A program made the position numbers and the translations under genes. DNA of 64,000 nucleotides from an uncultured Coriobacteriaceae bacterium (GTDB taxonomy: Bacteria > Actinomycetota > Coriobacteriia > Coriobacteriales > Eggerthellaceae): contig UQDJ01000001.1 of assembly GCA_900539675.1 (NCBI GenBank), forward strand, positions 111,416-175,415. The letters are read 5' to 3'. The notes beneath the pieces are model-generated. The model did no database searches, was not told where the DNA came from, and saw only the letters and a list, made by a program, of their open reading frames with translations. Below are positions 41,689-51,513 of this stretch, one piece after another; position 1 is the stretch's first letter, and the number at the start of each line of letters is the position of its first letter.

Positions 41689-42606
41689 CTATTCATCGAG
41701 CGTCTGAGGATAGCCCAAATAAACCAGCTGAGCTTTAATGCTGCGAAGCGATGCCCAGCGCAATTTTTCATCCACGCCGGCATACACCACATCAAAAAGC
41801 TTATCCGCATCAGGAGGCGTGCCTGCCGCTAAAGCATCCTTGATTTGCTGCAGACGTTCCAGTCGATGATTGCGTGTAGCGCGCAAGGCGCATAGCGGGT
41901 CGGTTATCGGCCAACCGTGGGCTGGATAGAGAACGCTCACCTTTCCATCCAGAACCATCTTTTCAATCACATCGAGAGACTGCAGATAATCCCTTAGATT
42001 CCCATCTGGAAAGAACACAACGGTAGGACCATGGCGAAATACGACATCGCCCACGAAAAGAGCCTTCTCTTCAGCTAACAGCAAACCAATCGAATCGTGC
42101 GAATGTCCGGGCAACGCCACAATCTCAAATGTGGGCGCCCCTTCAAAGGGGCAAAATGTTCCTTCCTTGAGGACGCCGTCAACCCGTATGACCCCATCTG
42201 GAGTATCTGCCGCAATAAGCGCTTTAGGCGCAAATACCGCTGCTCCTGTCGCCTGGGCCAGTTCGTGAACGCCTTCGGTATGATCATGGTGATCATGCGT
42301 TACCACAATGGCTTTCACCTGAAGTCCCCCGCTGTTGCACTGAGACAATATATTCTGTACCTGCTTACCAGCGGGAGCTGGATCAATAACAACACAACCA
42401 CGAGATCCCGGCTCTGCCACCACATACGAATTGGTGCCAGTATAGGTCATAGGAGAGGGGTTATTCGCGCGAAGTGCCACAATGCGCGCGCTTACTCTAC
42501 CTGCCTGCCAGGGGTGAGGATCCTCTATAAAACATGGCTGAGCGCCTCTCATAACATCTTCGGCGCTCATCTGGCCACTGTGCCGATCGTCAGACCGTGT
42601 TCCCAT
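41689..42606 (-). CDS. Metallo-beta-lactamase-fold hydrolase
   Basis: 305 residues from the ATG at 42606 (GGTGG nearby upstream); an ATG 11 codons earlier is possible. The dinuclear metal motif VVTHDHHDHTEG, downstream GHSHDSIGLLL, VGDVVFRHG and YPAHGWPITDP supply all ligands. The layout resembles LACTB2-like hydrolases, which act on nucleic acids or thioesters. The gene lies between the CoA-transferase and NUDIX genes on the same strand. Given the context, a thioester or nucleotide substrate is plausible but unproven. Confidence 0.82.
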   Translation of the reverse strand: MGTRSDDRHSGQMSAEDVMRGAQPCFIEDPHPWQAGRVSARIVALRANNPSPMTYTGTNSYVVAEPGSRGCVVIDPAPAGKQVQNILSQCNSGGLQVKAIVVTHDHHDHTEGVHELAQATGAAVFAPKALIAADTPDGVIRVDGVLKEGTFCPFEGAPTFEIVALPGHSHDSIGLLLAEEKALFVGDVVFRHGPTVVFFPDGNLRDYLQSLDVIEKMVLDGKVSVLYPAHGWPITDPLCALRATRNHRLERLQQIKDALAAGTPPDADKLFDVVYAGVDEKLRWASLRSIKAQLVYLGYPQTLDE

Positions 42607-42690
42607 TCGCTCTACCACCTTTTGCCAGCACCAACGCATAGCATCCAGGTATCCTTAAGCAGGTTAGTGGATATGCGCTGGTCTTAAATG

Positions 42691-42754
42691 ACTCTATAGC
42701 TGCAAGACTCAATAGATGCAAGACCCAATAGCTGCCAGACTCTATAGCTGCGAG
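42691..42754. repeat. 16-bp tandem repeat, four copies, running into the NUDIX stop codon
   Basis: ACTCTATAGCTGCAAG, ACTCAATAGATGCAAG, ACCCAATAGCTGCCAG and ACTCTATAGCTGCGAG abut exactly. The last copy contains the stop and final codons of the minus-strand NUDIX gene (stop at 42742-42744). Confidence 0.92.
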
Positions 42755-43650
42755 CGCAGCATGATGGTGCCGTCCTCTTTGCGCACTGGCTTTGCCATAA
42801 TTTGCTTGAGCTTATGACGAGCCTTTACAAAATCGGCGGCATTATGGGCGTTGGCGATACGCGTCAAGTTGTACATTGTTGGCGGCAATACCAGCCAGCG
42901 ATCCGCATCGGATTCGCGCATCGCATAGGCAGGAGTCACCCAATCGGCAATCTGCGCTTCGCTGGTTTTATCGTCAGCCACCTGTCCTTCAGGCATCAAC
43001 GCCGAAAAGAAAAAGGTGTCATAGCGCTTTGGTTCATATTCGGGAGTGCAGAAATTAGAAACCAACCCAAGCAAGTCGCTTCGCAGCACCAAGTTGCGGT
43101 GCAATAACATTTCAGCAAAAGCCAATTCATGCTTGACCAAACGAGCACGGTCTTCCTGCCACGACGGGTCTGACAGATCGCTAACCATGGTGCCGTCAGT
43201 ATGGCCTGCGAGCAGCACTCCCGTTTCCTCGAAGACTTCACGGGCGGCAGCCACCACCACCATACGTGCGATTTCCTCAGTGCAATTCATATATTCAGCC
43301 CATTGCGCTGGCGTAGGCCCCTCCCACAAAAGCCCGGGTTCAGCATCGCGCTCATCAACCCTGCCACCAGGAAAGACGATGGCATCGGGCACGAAGTCCA
43401 TCGTTTTTACGCGGCGCAACATAAATACCTCAATTTCTTGCCCCTCAGGGAAATCAGGAGGATAGTTACCGTCTTCAATACGATATTTGGTTTGGCCAGG
43501 CTTGGAATCGCGCAATAACATCACCGTTGACGCATACCGGGGCGTTGCCGGGTGCGGATCAGGATTCAAAATATGAGCTTCCATTAAATCAAGCATCTTT
43601 TTATTGGGAATAACCTCCATGATGCCGCCGTCAACCGTGATTCTCATCAT
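42742..43650 (-). CDS. NUDIX hydrolase
   Basis: 302 residues from the ATG at 43650, which has AGGGGG eight bases upstream; a TTG 16 codons earlier is less likely. The NUDIX box is split by an insertion: FPGGRVDERD, then about 30 residues later AAAREVFEETGVLLAG supplies the REx2EExGV core. This long form resembles NUDT19/NUDT7-like enzymes that cleave CoA or other nucleotide diphosphates, which would suit the CoA-enzyme neighbourhood. The last codons and stop form the fourth unit of a 16-bp tandem repeat. Confidence 0.82.
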   Translation of the reverse strand: MMRITVDGGIMEVIPNKKMLDLMEAHILNPDPHPATPRYASTVMLLRDSKPGQTKYRIEDGNYPPDFPEGQEIEVFMLRRVKTMDFVPDAIVFPGGRVDERDAEPGLLWEGPTPAQWAEYMNCTEEIARMVVVAAAREVFEETGVLLAGHTDGTMVSDLSDPSWQEDRARLVKHELAFAEMLLHRNLVLRSDLLGLVSNFCTPEYEPKRYDTFFFSALMPEGQVADDKTSEAQIADWVTPAYAMRESDADRWLVLPPTMYNLTRIANAHNAADFVKARHKLKQIMAKPVRKEDGTIMLRSQL

Positions 43651-44049
43651 TTCAACGTCCCCCTTTACAAGTGCCACAACCTTAGATACCCCATTCAAGG
43701 CTTAGCATCTTAAACGTGTTTGCATTCCATAATACCCGCGCTAGCGGCTGCTTGCTATGCCCCAGTGGATCGAGGATTGTGCTTTAATAAGTAATCTCAT
43801 AACCCCAATCACACGCAGTGTTGTCCTTACTGATGGCGCCCATTTCAAAACCGCCTTATTAGCAGCCCTTATAATATGCTATTAATTTACTAACATTTAT
43901 GGGAATCCTTATTCTAACTATCCTGATTCGATGATAGGATGATCATATTGTGAATAGAGGGGCGGTTAAGCCATCTGTTTACGCCTAAGTGAAGAAGGTG
44001 CGGCGCAAACAGCTGTCGCTTAACTCGCAAGAGTAAGAAAGGTATACAG
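43651..44049. other. 399-bp divergent region upstream of cydA
   Basis: AT-rich, with TTATAATAT at about 43869-43877 as the likely -10 region for cydA. A TTGTGAA half-site at about 43948-43954 is similar to half of a Rex box but has no partner. No gene was recognised. Confidence 0.5.
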
Positions 44050-45576
44050 ATGGATTTTCTTACTGATCCGGTATTGCTGGCGCGTATCCAATTCGCGCTG
44101 ACAGCCATGTATCACTTCATCTTCGTACCGCTATCCGTAGGTTTGGGTTTGGTGGTAGCCATCTTCGAAACGAAGTACTACCGTTCCAACAAGCCCGAAG
44201 ACGCAGCTGCGTCTCGCTTCTGGATTAAGGTATTTACTGCCACGTTCGCACTGGGCGTAGCAACAGGTATCACGATGGAATTTTCCTTCGGTACCAACTG
44301 GGCCGATTACGCCCGGTTTGTGGGCGACATCTTCGGCGCCCCACTGGCTGCAGAAGCCTTGCTTGCCTTCTTCTTGGAATCAGTATTCCTGGGCGTTCTG
44401 CTGTTCGGTCGCAAAAAAGTAGGTCGGAAGTTTTACTTGGCTTCCGCATGGCTGGTATGGTTTGGCTCTGCCCTTTCAGCCCTGTGGATTATCATCGCAA
44501 ACTCCTGGATGCAAACTCCTGCAGGTGCTGAACTTTCCGCCGATGGCACACGTGCTATCCTGACGAACTTCATCGGCGCAGCTTTCAACGCCACCACCGT
44601 ACCACGCTACCTGCACACCGTAGACGCTCTGCTTATCATGGGTGCTTTCATGGCACTCGCCATTGGTGCTTGGTATCTGCATAAGGGCAAGCATACCGAC
44701 TTTGCCATGAAAACCGTGCGCGTTGCATCGGGCGTAGCGCTGGTTACCACCTGCTTGATGATTGTCTTCGCACATCAGTCGGCTGTTGTGGTGGCAGACG
44801 AACAGCCCACCAAGTTTGCCATGATGGAAGGTGCTTACGAAAGTGAGCCTATGCCGCTCTATGCATTTGGCTATGTTGACGAAGAGAATCAAAAGGTAGT
44901 CACACCATTTGCTATTCAAGGTGGCACTTCGTTCCTGGCATCCGGGGACTTCAATAAAGAATATCCCGGCTTAAACGACCTGGCCTCAAGCGGTCAATAT
45001 GGCGATGATTTCACAGAGGAAACGATTCAAAACCTGCCGGTTAACGCCGTATTCCAAAGCTATCATCTCATGATTGTCATGTTTGGACTTATCGCCATCA
45101 CTACCATTCTTGCCTTCATCTTTACCTTTAAGAAGGGCCGCATCACGAAGATGCGTTGGCTGCAGTGGCTGGCTATCGTTTCACCAATCTTCCCCTTCTT
45201 GGCTATTCAGTCAGGTTGGATTACTGCTGAAATTGGCCGTCAACCATGGGTGGTTTATCCTGCCACCAGCAGCCCCGATGGCATCAGTCTTTTGACCCAA
45301 AACGCCAATTCGCTGGCGGTAACTTCGCCTGAATTGGGCATCACGCTGGCGCTGTTTACCTTGATCTATCTGGTTTTGATCATCGGATGGGCACGCATCG
45401 TAATACACCTGATCAAGGTTGGCCCCACTGAAGCTCTTGCAGGCACCGCCACCGGCGAGAATGCCTCCACGTCGTTTGGCTTTAAGAAAGCCGCAAACAA
45501 CGCCACCAACAAAGATCGCTCTGAGTCCAAGACCAAAGCGGGCAGCAAAACCCCCACAGAAAAAGGCGGTGAGTAG
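44050..45576 (+). CDS. cydA: Cytochrome bd ubiquinol/menaquinol oxidase subunit I
   Basis: 508 residues. Heme b595 and b558 ligand histidines appear as H22 (AMYHFIF) and H189 (RYLHTVDALL). Proton-path glutamates are in AAEALLAFFLES, and the quinol loop residues K255 and E260 lie in EQPTKFAMMEGAYES. GRQPW is conserved. The Q-loop is of the short type found in Gram-positives. It reduces O2 to water with high affinity without pumping protons, useful for oxygen defence in a near-anaerobe. A charged tail of about 50 residues rich in Lys and Ser ends the protein. It is the first gene of cydABDC. Confidence 0.96.
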   Translation: MDFLTDPVLLARIQFALTAMYHFIFVPLSVGLGLVVAIFETKYYRSNKPEDAAASRFWIKVFTATFALGVATGITMEFSFGTNWADYARFVGDIFGAPLAAEALLAFFLESVFLGVLLFGRKKVGRKFYLASAWLVWFGSALSALWIIIANSWMQTPAGAELSADGTRAILTNFIGAAFNATTVPRYLHTVDALLIMGAFMALAIGAWYLHKGKHTDFAMKTVRVASGVALVTTCLMIVFAHQSAVVVADEQPTKFAMMEGAYESEPMPLYAFGYVDEENQKVVTPFAIQGGTSFLASGDFNKEYPGLNDLASSGQYGDDFTEETIQNLPVNAVFQSYHLMIVMFGLIAITTILAFIFTFKKGRITKMRWLQWLAIVSPIFPFLAIQSGWITAEIGRQPWVVYPATSSPDGISLLTQNANSLAVTSPELGITLALFTLIYLVLIIGWARIVIHLIKVGPTEALAGTATGENASTSFGFKKAANNATNKDRSESKTKAGSKTPTEKGGE

Positions 45577-45578
45577 CC

Positions 45579-46604
45579 ATGACTGAATTGGGAATTCTGT
45601 GGTTCATCTTAATTTCCATTTTGATTGCTGGGTATTTCGTTCTTGACGGCTTCGATTTGGGTGCCGGTATTCTGTCACCCTTTATAGCCAAAGATGACAC
45701 CGAACGTGGCTTAATACGACGTTCTATAGGCCCTATTTGGGATGGCAATGAAGTATGGCTTTTGACCGCAGGCGGTGCGCTCTTTGCTGCATTTGCCCCA
45801 GCTTATGCCACTACCTTTTCTGGTTTTTATCTTGCCGTTATGCTGGTGCTCTTTGGTCTGATTGTTCGTGCTGTATCGATTGAATACGCATCACACGATG
45901 CCAAATGGAGCCGCATGTGGAATATCCTATTCTTCATTGGATCCCTGTTGCCAGCGCTGCTCTTTGGTGTGGCTATTGGCAATGTATTTGCCGGCATTCC
46001 GCTCGACGCTAACGGTGACTACACCGGCATTCCGCTGCTTGGCCTTATTACCCCGTTCACTCTGCTGTGCGGCCTTTTGGGCTTGGTCCTCTTCGTTTTG
46101 CAGGGTGCAACGTGGTTAGCTCAAAAAGCCGATAAGGGCACAGCGGTACAGCAGCGCGCTGCCGCCCTCCGTCGTCCCCTGGCTATCGTAAGCTTGGCAC
46201 TATTCGCTGTAGTAACGGTGTATGCCTTGGCTGGCATCCAGCCTGCTATGGATCCGGCGCTCGGTGTGGTGCGTTGGGTTTTGTTTGGTCTTATTGTTGT
46301 TGCCATCCTGGGCGTTATCCTCACGTCGAAAAAGGATGCACCTTCCGATTTGACTCCGTTTATCTGCTCAAGCGCCACCGCATTGCTGTTAGTGCTGCTG
46401 TTCGCAGCTTCCATGTTCCCAAACTTAGTTGTTGCAAGCATCGGTGAGAGCATCACTATCGCAACGGCCGCTTCGTCCGATACGGCACTCATGTGGATGA
46501 CAGGCATCACCTGTGTAGGTTTGCCGCTGGTCCTTATTTACCACGTCATCATCTACCGAACCTTCCGTGGCCGCGTTACGGTTGAAGAGGCAAAGGAATA
46601 CTAA
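45579..46604 (+). CDS. cydB: Cytochrome bd oxidase subunit II
   Basis: 341 residues with about eight membrane helices. The start LGILWFILISILIAGYFVLDGFDLG is the CydB signature, and RRSIGPIWDGNEVWLLTAGGALFAAF follows. It pairs with CydA. Its ATG lies two bases after the cydA stop, so the two subunits are translationally coupled. The stop is followed by a hairpin terminator before the assembly transporter genes. Confidence 0.96.
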   Translation: MTELGILWFILISILIAGYFVLDGFDLGAGILSPFIAKDDTERGLIRRSIGPIWDGNEVWLLTAGGALFAAFAPAYATTFSGFYLAVMLVLFGLIVRAVSIEYASHDAKWSRMWNILFFIGSLLPALLFGVAIGNVFAGIPLDANGDYTGIPLLGLITPFTLLCGLLGLVLFVLQGATWLAQKADKGTAVQQRAAALRRPLAIVSLALFAVVTVYALAGIQPAMDPALGVVRWVLFGLIVVAILGVILTSKKDAPSDLTPFICSSATALLLVLLFAASMFPNLVVASIGESITIATAASSDTALMWMTGITCVGLPLVLIYHVIIYRTFRGRVTVEEAKEY

Positions 46605-46622
46605 CCGCTCTTGCCTTCTCAG

Positions 46623-46666
46623 AGAGCCGCTGCGTCCCTTCCTTAGGGGATTCGGCGGCTCTTTTC
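46623..46666 (+). terminator. Hairpin terminator between cydB and cydD
   Basis: AGAGCCGC...GCGGCTCT encloses an inner TCCC/GGGA stem and is followed by TTTTC. It probably reduces transcription into cydDC relative to cydAB. Confidence 0.75.
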
Positions 46667-46683
46667 ATGATAGGATCTGCCCC

Positions 46684-48471
46684 ATGATAGACAAATTGCT
46701 ATTTACCATAGACGGAGTAAAAGGCGCTCTTGTGCGCTGTGTATTGCTTGCCTTGGCTGTGGGCGTACTCATCATTGGGCAGGCCCTTTCACTTACCACA
46801 GCGCTGGTTAACGTATGGCATGGACAAATCCTGATAGATCAGCTGGGGTATGTCATCTGTTTTGCCATCTGCTTTATTGCACGCCAGCTTATAGAAAATG
46901 CTCAGTCGCATTATTTGGAGCACTTTTCTGCCCAAGTTGCCAATACCTTTCGCGAACAATTGGCTGAAAAGCTTTTCTGTGAAGGGCAGCCTTTGGCTCA
47001 GCGCATAGGCACTGGTGGCTTTACCACCCTTCTGGTTGAAGGAGTCGACCAAGTGGAAGCCTACGTGCGCATGGTTATTCCACGCATGATACGCCTTGTG
47101 GTGGTCCCTCTGATGCTGCTGGTTCTCATCTTTGCCATGGACTGGGTTTCTGGTCTGATTGGTGTATTGGTATTTCCCGCCATCATTTTGCAAATGATCC
47201 TGATTGGCAATACAGCAAAAATTGAAGCGGGAAAGCAACACAAGGAATACCGTCTGCTGGCTAACCATTTCACCGATACCGTTCGCGGCATTGATACTCT
47301 CAAATTTTTTGGACGCAGCCACGACCAGGCAGAAAACATCTTCCAATCAAGCGAACGCTTCCGCAAAGCTACCATGAAAACCTTGCGCGTGGCCACACTT
47401 TCGGGTGCCGTGCTTGACATTTATTCCACGGTATCCATTGCCGCAGTAGCCTTAATGCTGGGCTTTCGCTTGGTGGATGGGTCACTGATGCTGTTTCCTG
47501 CGCTGTTGGTATTGGTTCTTATGCCTGACTACTTCAGACCTATCCGTGAATTTGCCTCTGATTACCATGCCACTCTAGATGGCAAAAATTCGCTCCATTC
47601 AGTCATCAAAGTGATTGCGGGATTAGACGATGCAGCACACACACCATCCTCCGCCCCATCTCACAATCTTCCCGTTCATGATCAGACTATCAGCGAAACG
47701 GAAAGCGATGATGAGCGCCTGTCGCATGTGCTCATATCACCCGGCAAGATAAACGTGGGCCTCAACGACCTTTCATTTACCTACCCCGGCGCTGCGAAAC
47801 CCTCGCTACAGCACATCAACGCCCTGTTTTCCGCAGCACAAAAAGTTGCTATCGTGGGCACTTCGGGCAGCGGCAAATCCACCTTGGCACATCTGCTAGC
47901 AGGACTCAATGTGCCCAGCGATGGAAGCTTTACTCTAGCCACGGCAGACGAAAGCGTATCGCTTAAAAGCCTTGCTCACACCGCTTGGCAGCATAATGTG
48001 GCCTACATCCCTCAGAACCCCCATATCTTTCATGCAAGCCTGCGTGACAATATGACGTTTTATAACCCCGATGCAACAAACTCAGAAATCAGTACCGTGG
48101 CTCAAAACCTCCATTTGGAAAAGCTTATAGCGGGGCTTCCTCAGGGAATGGATACTCTGATTGGTGAAGGTGCTCACACGCTCAGTGGTGGCCAGGCACA
48201 GCGCATCGCTTTAGCGCGAGCTTTTCTTCACCCTCATTGTCACGTACTGATCTTTGACGAACCCACGGCCCATTTGGACATTGAAACCGAGCTGGAGCTT
48301 AAAGCGCCCATGCTTGAACTGATGAAAGGCAAGCTGGTTTTTTTCGCAACTCATCGTTTGCATTGGCTTAACAACATGGACTATGTACTTCTGCTTAAAG
48401 AAGGTTCCCTCATCGCAAAGGGAGCACCCCTTGATATAGCACCAACGATAAAGGAGGTTATCCATGGCTAA
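46684..48471 (+). CDS. cydD: Thiol reductant ABC exporter subunit CydD
   Basis: 595 residues from the ATG at 46684; upstream in-frame codons overlap cydB and the terminator and are not used. An N-terminal six-helix ABC transmembrane domain is followed by an ATPase with Walker A GTSGSGKST, signature LSGGQAQRIALARAF and Walker B VLIFDEPTAHLD. With CydC it exports cysteine/glutathione (or heme-related compounds) needed for cytochrome bd assembly. The end overlaps cydC by eight bases. Confidence 0.9.
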   Translation: MIDKLLFTIDGVKGALVRCVLLALAVGVLIIGQALSLTTALVNVWHGQILIDQLGYVICFAICFIARQLIENAQSHYLEHFSAQVANTFREQLAEKLFCEGQPLAQRIGTGGFTTLLVEGVDQVEAYVRMVIPRMIRLVVVPLMLLVLIFAMDWVSGLIGVLVFPAIILQMILIGNTAKIEAGKQHKEYRLLANHFTDTVRGIDTLKFFGRSHDQAENIFQSSERFRKATMKTLRVATLSGAVLDIYSTVSIAAVALMLGFRLVDGSLMLFPALLVLVLMPDYFRPIREFASDYHATLDGKNSLHSVIKVIAGLDDAAHTPSSAPSHNLPVHDQTISETESDDERLSHVLISPGKINVGLNDLSFTYPGAAKPSLQHINALFSAAQKVAIVGTSGSGKSTLAHLLAGLNVPSDGSFTLATADESVSLKSLAHTAWQHNVAYIPQNPHIFHASLRDNMTFYNPDATNSEISTVAQNLHLEKLIAGLPQGMDTLIGEGAHTLSGGQAQRIALARAFLHPHCHVLIFDEPTAHLDIETELELKAPMLELMKGKLVFFATHRLHWLNNMDYVLLLKEGSLIAKGAPLDIAPTIKEVIHG

Positions 48472-50383
48472 ATCTGCCTTTTCTTGGCGCCGCGATACCT
48501 GGGTTGCTCCTTATTTAGCACGCTACAAGAAAACCCTTCTTCTCGCTCTGACACTAGGGGTATGCACCATCGTATTTGCAATGGGGCTCATGTTTGTAGC
48601 CGGCCTTTTAATCGGTCAATCTGCAGAGCGTCCCTATTCGGTACTGATGTTGGGCGCCCCCCTTTTATTGGTCCGCGTCTTTGGCGTAGGTAAACCAGTC
48701 ATCCAATACTTTGAACGCCTTGCCAGTCACGATTGGGTGCTACGCATGACGTCTAGTCTGCGCAAACGCCTCTACCAATCTTTCGACAAACAGGGTATAT
48801 TCTTCCGCTCTACCTATCGCTTAGGCGATGCACTCGGACTTCTGGCAGAAGACATAGGTCATATTCAAAACTTATATTTACGAACTATTTTTCCCACTGT
48901 TATTGGCTGGACAATAGGCCTTGGACTCGTCATCGCTTTTGGCGTTTTTACCTGGTGGATGGCTGGTGTTGCTGCTCTGCTCATGTTGCTTGAGCTCTTT
49001 GTGGTGCCGGCGGCATCAGTTGCTGTCAATGGTGCTCGTCAAACCAAGCTCAAACGGATAAAAAGTGATCTATACACCACCATGACCGATAACGTACTTG
49101 GGATCACCGATTGGGTTTTGTCCGGTCGCAAGCGCGATTATCTTGACCAATATAAACACACTCAACATACCTTACGCGCATTGGAAGCCGACGCGCATCG
49201 TTTTGATCGCAAGCGCGACTTTCTTATGCAGGTTGCTTTTACCCTGGGAGCAGTAGCAATTTTCCTATGGGCAGCATGGTACTTTGCTACACCCGGAGTC
49301 GCCGGCGGCAATGCAAACTACGTTTTGGCATTCGTTTTAGGATACTTTCCCCTCATTGATGCCATTGCGCCTCTTTCAGTTGCCGCAGTAGAAGGACAGG
49401 GTCATAAAGATTCGATCGAACGATTGAACAACCTGCCCAATCCGGATGAGCCGAGCGCATCAGATGCACCTTGCGCCTCTGCATCCGTGAACAACACTGC
49501 TAAAGAGAACACTCCTGCCGTCCAGAATGTTCAGAACCTAGCGGGTGTCCCGAACAGTGTGGGTAGCCCGACTAGACCTCAAGAACCATTTGATCTCGTG
49601 CTTAAAGAGGTATCGTTTGCGTATGAAAAGGACTTCAAGCAAAACAGCGCCACTATCACTGCCAAAAACAGCAGCACCCCGGCAAGCCGTTCTATCCTCG
49701 ACAACGTTTCGCTCACGATTCCTCAGGGACAACAGGTGGCGCTCCTTGGTAAAAGCGGCGTGGGCAAAAGCACCCTTGCAGCTTTAATCCGCGGCGATTT
49801 GATGCCTGGCTCAGGCACCATAACTCTTGGCGGTATAGCCACTTGTGCCTTGGGAAACGATGCTTCGCGCTACTTTGGCGTCATCCAGCAAAACACCTAT
49901 TTATTCAACACCACCCTGCGAGAAAACCTTTTGATTGCCAATGGCGAAGCAGATGATGAAGAGCTCTTAGACTTGCTTGAGCGTGTGGGTTTGAACACTC
50001 TCATGAAGCGTTTGCCAGAGGGACTCGATACGATGGTCGATGAAGCTGGCTTGCGTTTTTCAGGGGGCGAGCGTCACCGCATTGCCCTGGCACGCGTTCT
50101 TCTCCAAGATGCACCGGTGATCATTCTTGATGAGCCGAGCGTTGGCCTTGATCCCGCAACCGAATCTCAAGTTCTGGATACGGTCTTTGAGGTACTCAAG
50201 AATAAAACCATCATCATGATTACCCACCATTTACAGGGAATACAGCATATGGATAGGGTCTTGTTCTTGGATAAAGGCACTATTACCCTTGATGGAAGTC
50301 CAGCATACCTGCAAAAGACCAACGCTCATTTCCAAGCTTTATTGGCGCTTGAAACCTCATCTCTACTCACAAGCAAACTCTAA
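48464..50383 (+). CDS. cydC: Thiol reductant ABC exporter subunit CydC
   Basis: 639 residues. AAAGGAGG precedes an ATG lying inside the end of cydD, so translation is coupled. It has a transmembrane domain, then Walker A GKSGVGKST, signature FSGGERHRIALARVL and Walker B VIILDEPSVGLD. Between the two domains lies an unusual low-complexity stretch of roughly 60-70 residues (rich in Ala, Ser, Asn, Pro) plus another polar insert inside the first ATPase strand. It heterodimerises with CydD. Its stop overlaps that of the convergent 50380 gene. Confidence 0.9.
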   Translation: MAKSAFSWRRDTWVAPYLARYKKTLLLALTLGVCTIVFAMGLMFVAGLLIGQSAERPYSVLMLGAPLLLVRVFGVGKPVIQYFERLASHDWVLRMTSSLRKRLYQSFDKQGIFFRSTYRLGDALGLLAEDIGHIQNLYLRTIFPTVIGWTIGLGLVIAFGVFTWWMAGVAALLMLLELFVVPAASVAVNGARQTKLKRIKSDLYTTMTDNVLGITDWVLSGRKRDYLDQYKHTQHTLRALEADAHRFDRKRDFLMQVAFTLGAVAIFLWAAWYFATPGVAGGNANYVLAFVLGYFPLIDAIAPLSVAAVEGQGHKDSIERLNNLPNPDEPSASDAPCASASVNNTAKENTPAVQNVQNLAGVPNSVGSPTRPQEPFDLVLKEVSFAYEKDFKQNSATITAKNSSTPASRSILDNVSLTIPQGQQVALLGKSGVGKSTLAALIRGDLMPGSGTITLGGIATCALGNDASRYFGVIQQNTYLFNTTLRENLLIANGEADDEELLDLLERVGLNTLMKRLPEGLDTMVDEAGLRFSGGERHRIALARVLLQDAPVIILDEPSVGLDPATESQVLDTVFEVLKNKTIIMITHHLQGIQHMDRVLFLDKGTITLDGSPAYLQKTNAHFQALLALETSSLLTSKL

Positions 50384-51513
50384 AACTTAGCTTTGAAGCG
50401 ATTGTAATGAAGACCTGTTATATCAATCGTTGATGATGATCCTGTGGCAATCAATTCAGCCATTGCAAATCCCACCGCTGGAGAAATGCCAAACCCATGA
50501 GCGTTAAAACCATAGGCCATAATCAGACCCGGCACTTCTTCACAATCGCCAAGAATAGGTACACCGTCAGGGGTTATATCGATCCAACCAGCCCAGGTAC
50601 GCACGATATTCATCGAGGCTAGCTGTGGAAAATACTTCATGATGCCGCGGCATACACAGGGGGCTGTGGTAGACGTGCCTTTGGTTTTCAGGTCATATAT
50701 ATCATAGCCTTCAAGACCATCGTCTCCGCCGAACACAAACGAACCATGATTGGTTTGTCCCCCATAAAAGTCTGCTTCTGCAGTGCCAAGCATAGTGTCA
50801 AACATATGCGGTTGTGCTTCGGTTACCAAACAATGATCAATACGCGGACGTACGGGAGCATTAATACCCACCGAAGACAGTATTTCTTTGGACTGCGCGC
50901 CTGCACAAACCATAATCGTGTCCGCTTCATAAGTACCATGCTCGGTCAGCACCTGGCGAACTCTACCCTGCACTTTCTTTAAAGAAAGCACCTTTTCACC
51001 AGTAACGAATTGCACCCCTGCTTGGAGCGCTCGGGTATAAAAACCAAGGCCGGTTTTCAGTGGATTGGCGTGTCCATCACTTGGACACCAGCTTGCTCCT
51101 ATCACCTCTTCGGAAAGGTAGGGATTAATCTGCCGTGCTTCGTCGCCTGAGATCATGCCGACACCAACTCCACAAGCAGCAGCATTGGCAGCAAGCCGCT
51201 TGAGAATGGCAAGATGATCTTCCGTCTTGCCTAAACGGAGGTTGCCTCCTTGATTGTATTCAACATCGACCCCAAGCTCTTCGCCTAACGTGGGCCAGAT
51301 ATTCTTCACACCGTATAAAGCCAAAGGAAGTTCTCTGGGATCACGTCCCGATTGGCGTACGCCACCAGCATTGCGTGAAGATCCGCCATTGAGCATCACC
51401 TCTTGGGCTTCAAGTACGATCACGTCGGTTATACCGCGTTTGGTCAGGTGATATGCGGTCGATGTGCCCTCTATGCCGCCACCGATAATGAGTACCTCTG
51501 CTGTTCGTTTCAT
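50380..51513 (-). CDS. FAD-dependent D-amino-acid/proline dehydrogenase-type subunit
   Basis: 377 residues of the DAO family. FAD loop VLIIGGGIEGTSTAYHL, GGSSRNAGGVRQS near residue 45, and the C-terminal RTWAGWIDITPDGVPILG and GFNAHGFGISPAVG are all family blocks. It matches the catalytic beta-type subunit of dye-linked proline dehydrogenases, hydroxyproline (LhpB-like) and opine oxidases (OoxB-like). It oxidises an amino- or imino-acid C-N bond and hands electrons to partner Fe-S/FAD subunits. Its ATG overlaps the stop of the Bfd-like gene as ATGA. It is the last gene of a five-gene operon. Confidence 0.85.
   Translation of the reverse strand: MKRTAEVLIIGGGIEGTSTAYHLTKRGITDVIVLEAQEVMLNGGSSRNAGGVRQSGRDPRELPLALYGVKNIWPTLGEELGVDVEYNQGGNLRLGKTEDHLAILKRLAANAAACGVGVGMISGDEARQINPYLSEEVIGASWCPSDGHANPLKTGLGFYTRALQAGVQFVTGEKVLSLKKVQGRVRQVLTEHGTYEADTIMVCAGAQSKEILSSVGINAPVRPRIDHCLVTEAQPHMFDTMLGTAEADFYGGQTNHGSFVFGGDDGLEGYDIYDLKTKGTSTTAPCVCRGIMKYFPQLASMNIVRTWAGWIDITPDGVPILGDCEEVPGLIMAYGFNAHGFGISPAVGFAMAELIATGSSSTIDITGLHYNRFKAKF

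Noticed and set aside
44050..44070. Rex box controlling cydA
   Set aside because: Only a half-site TTGTGAA was seen upstream, with no inverted partner at the right distance.
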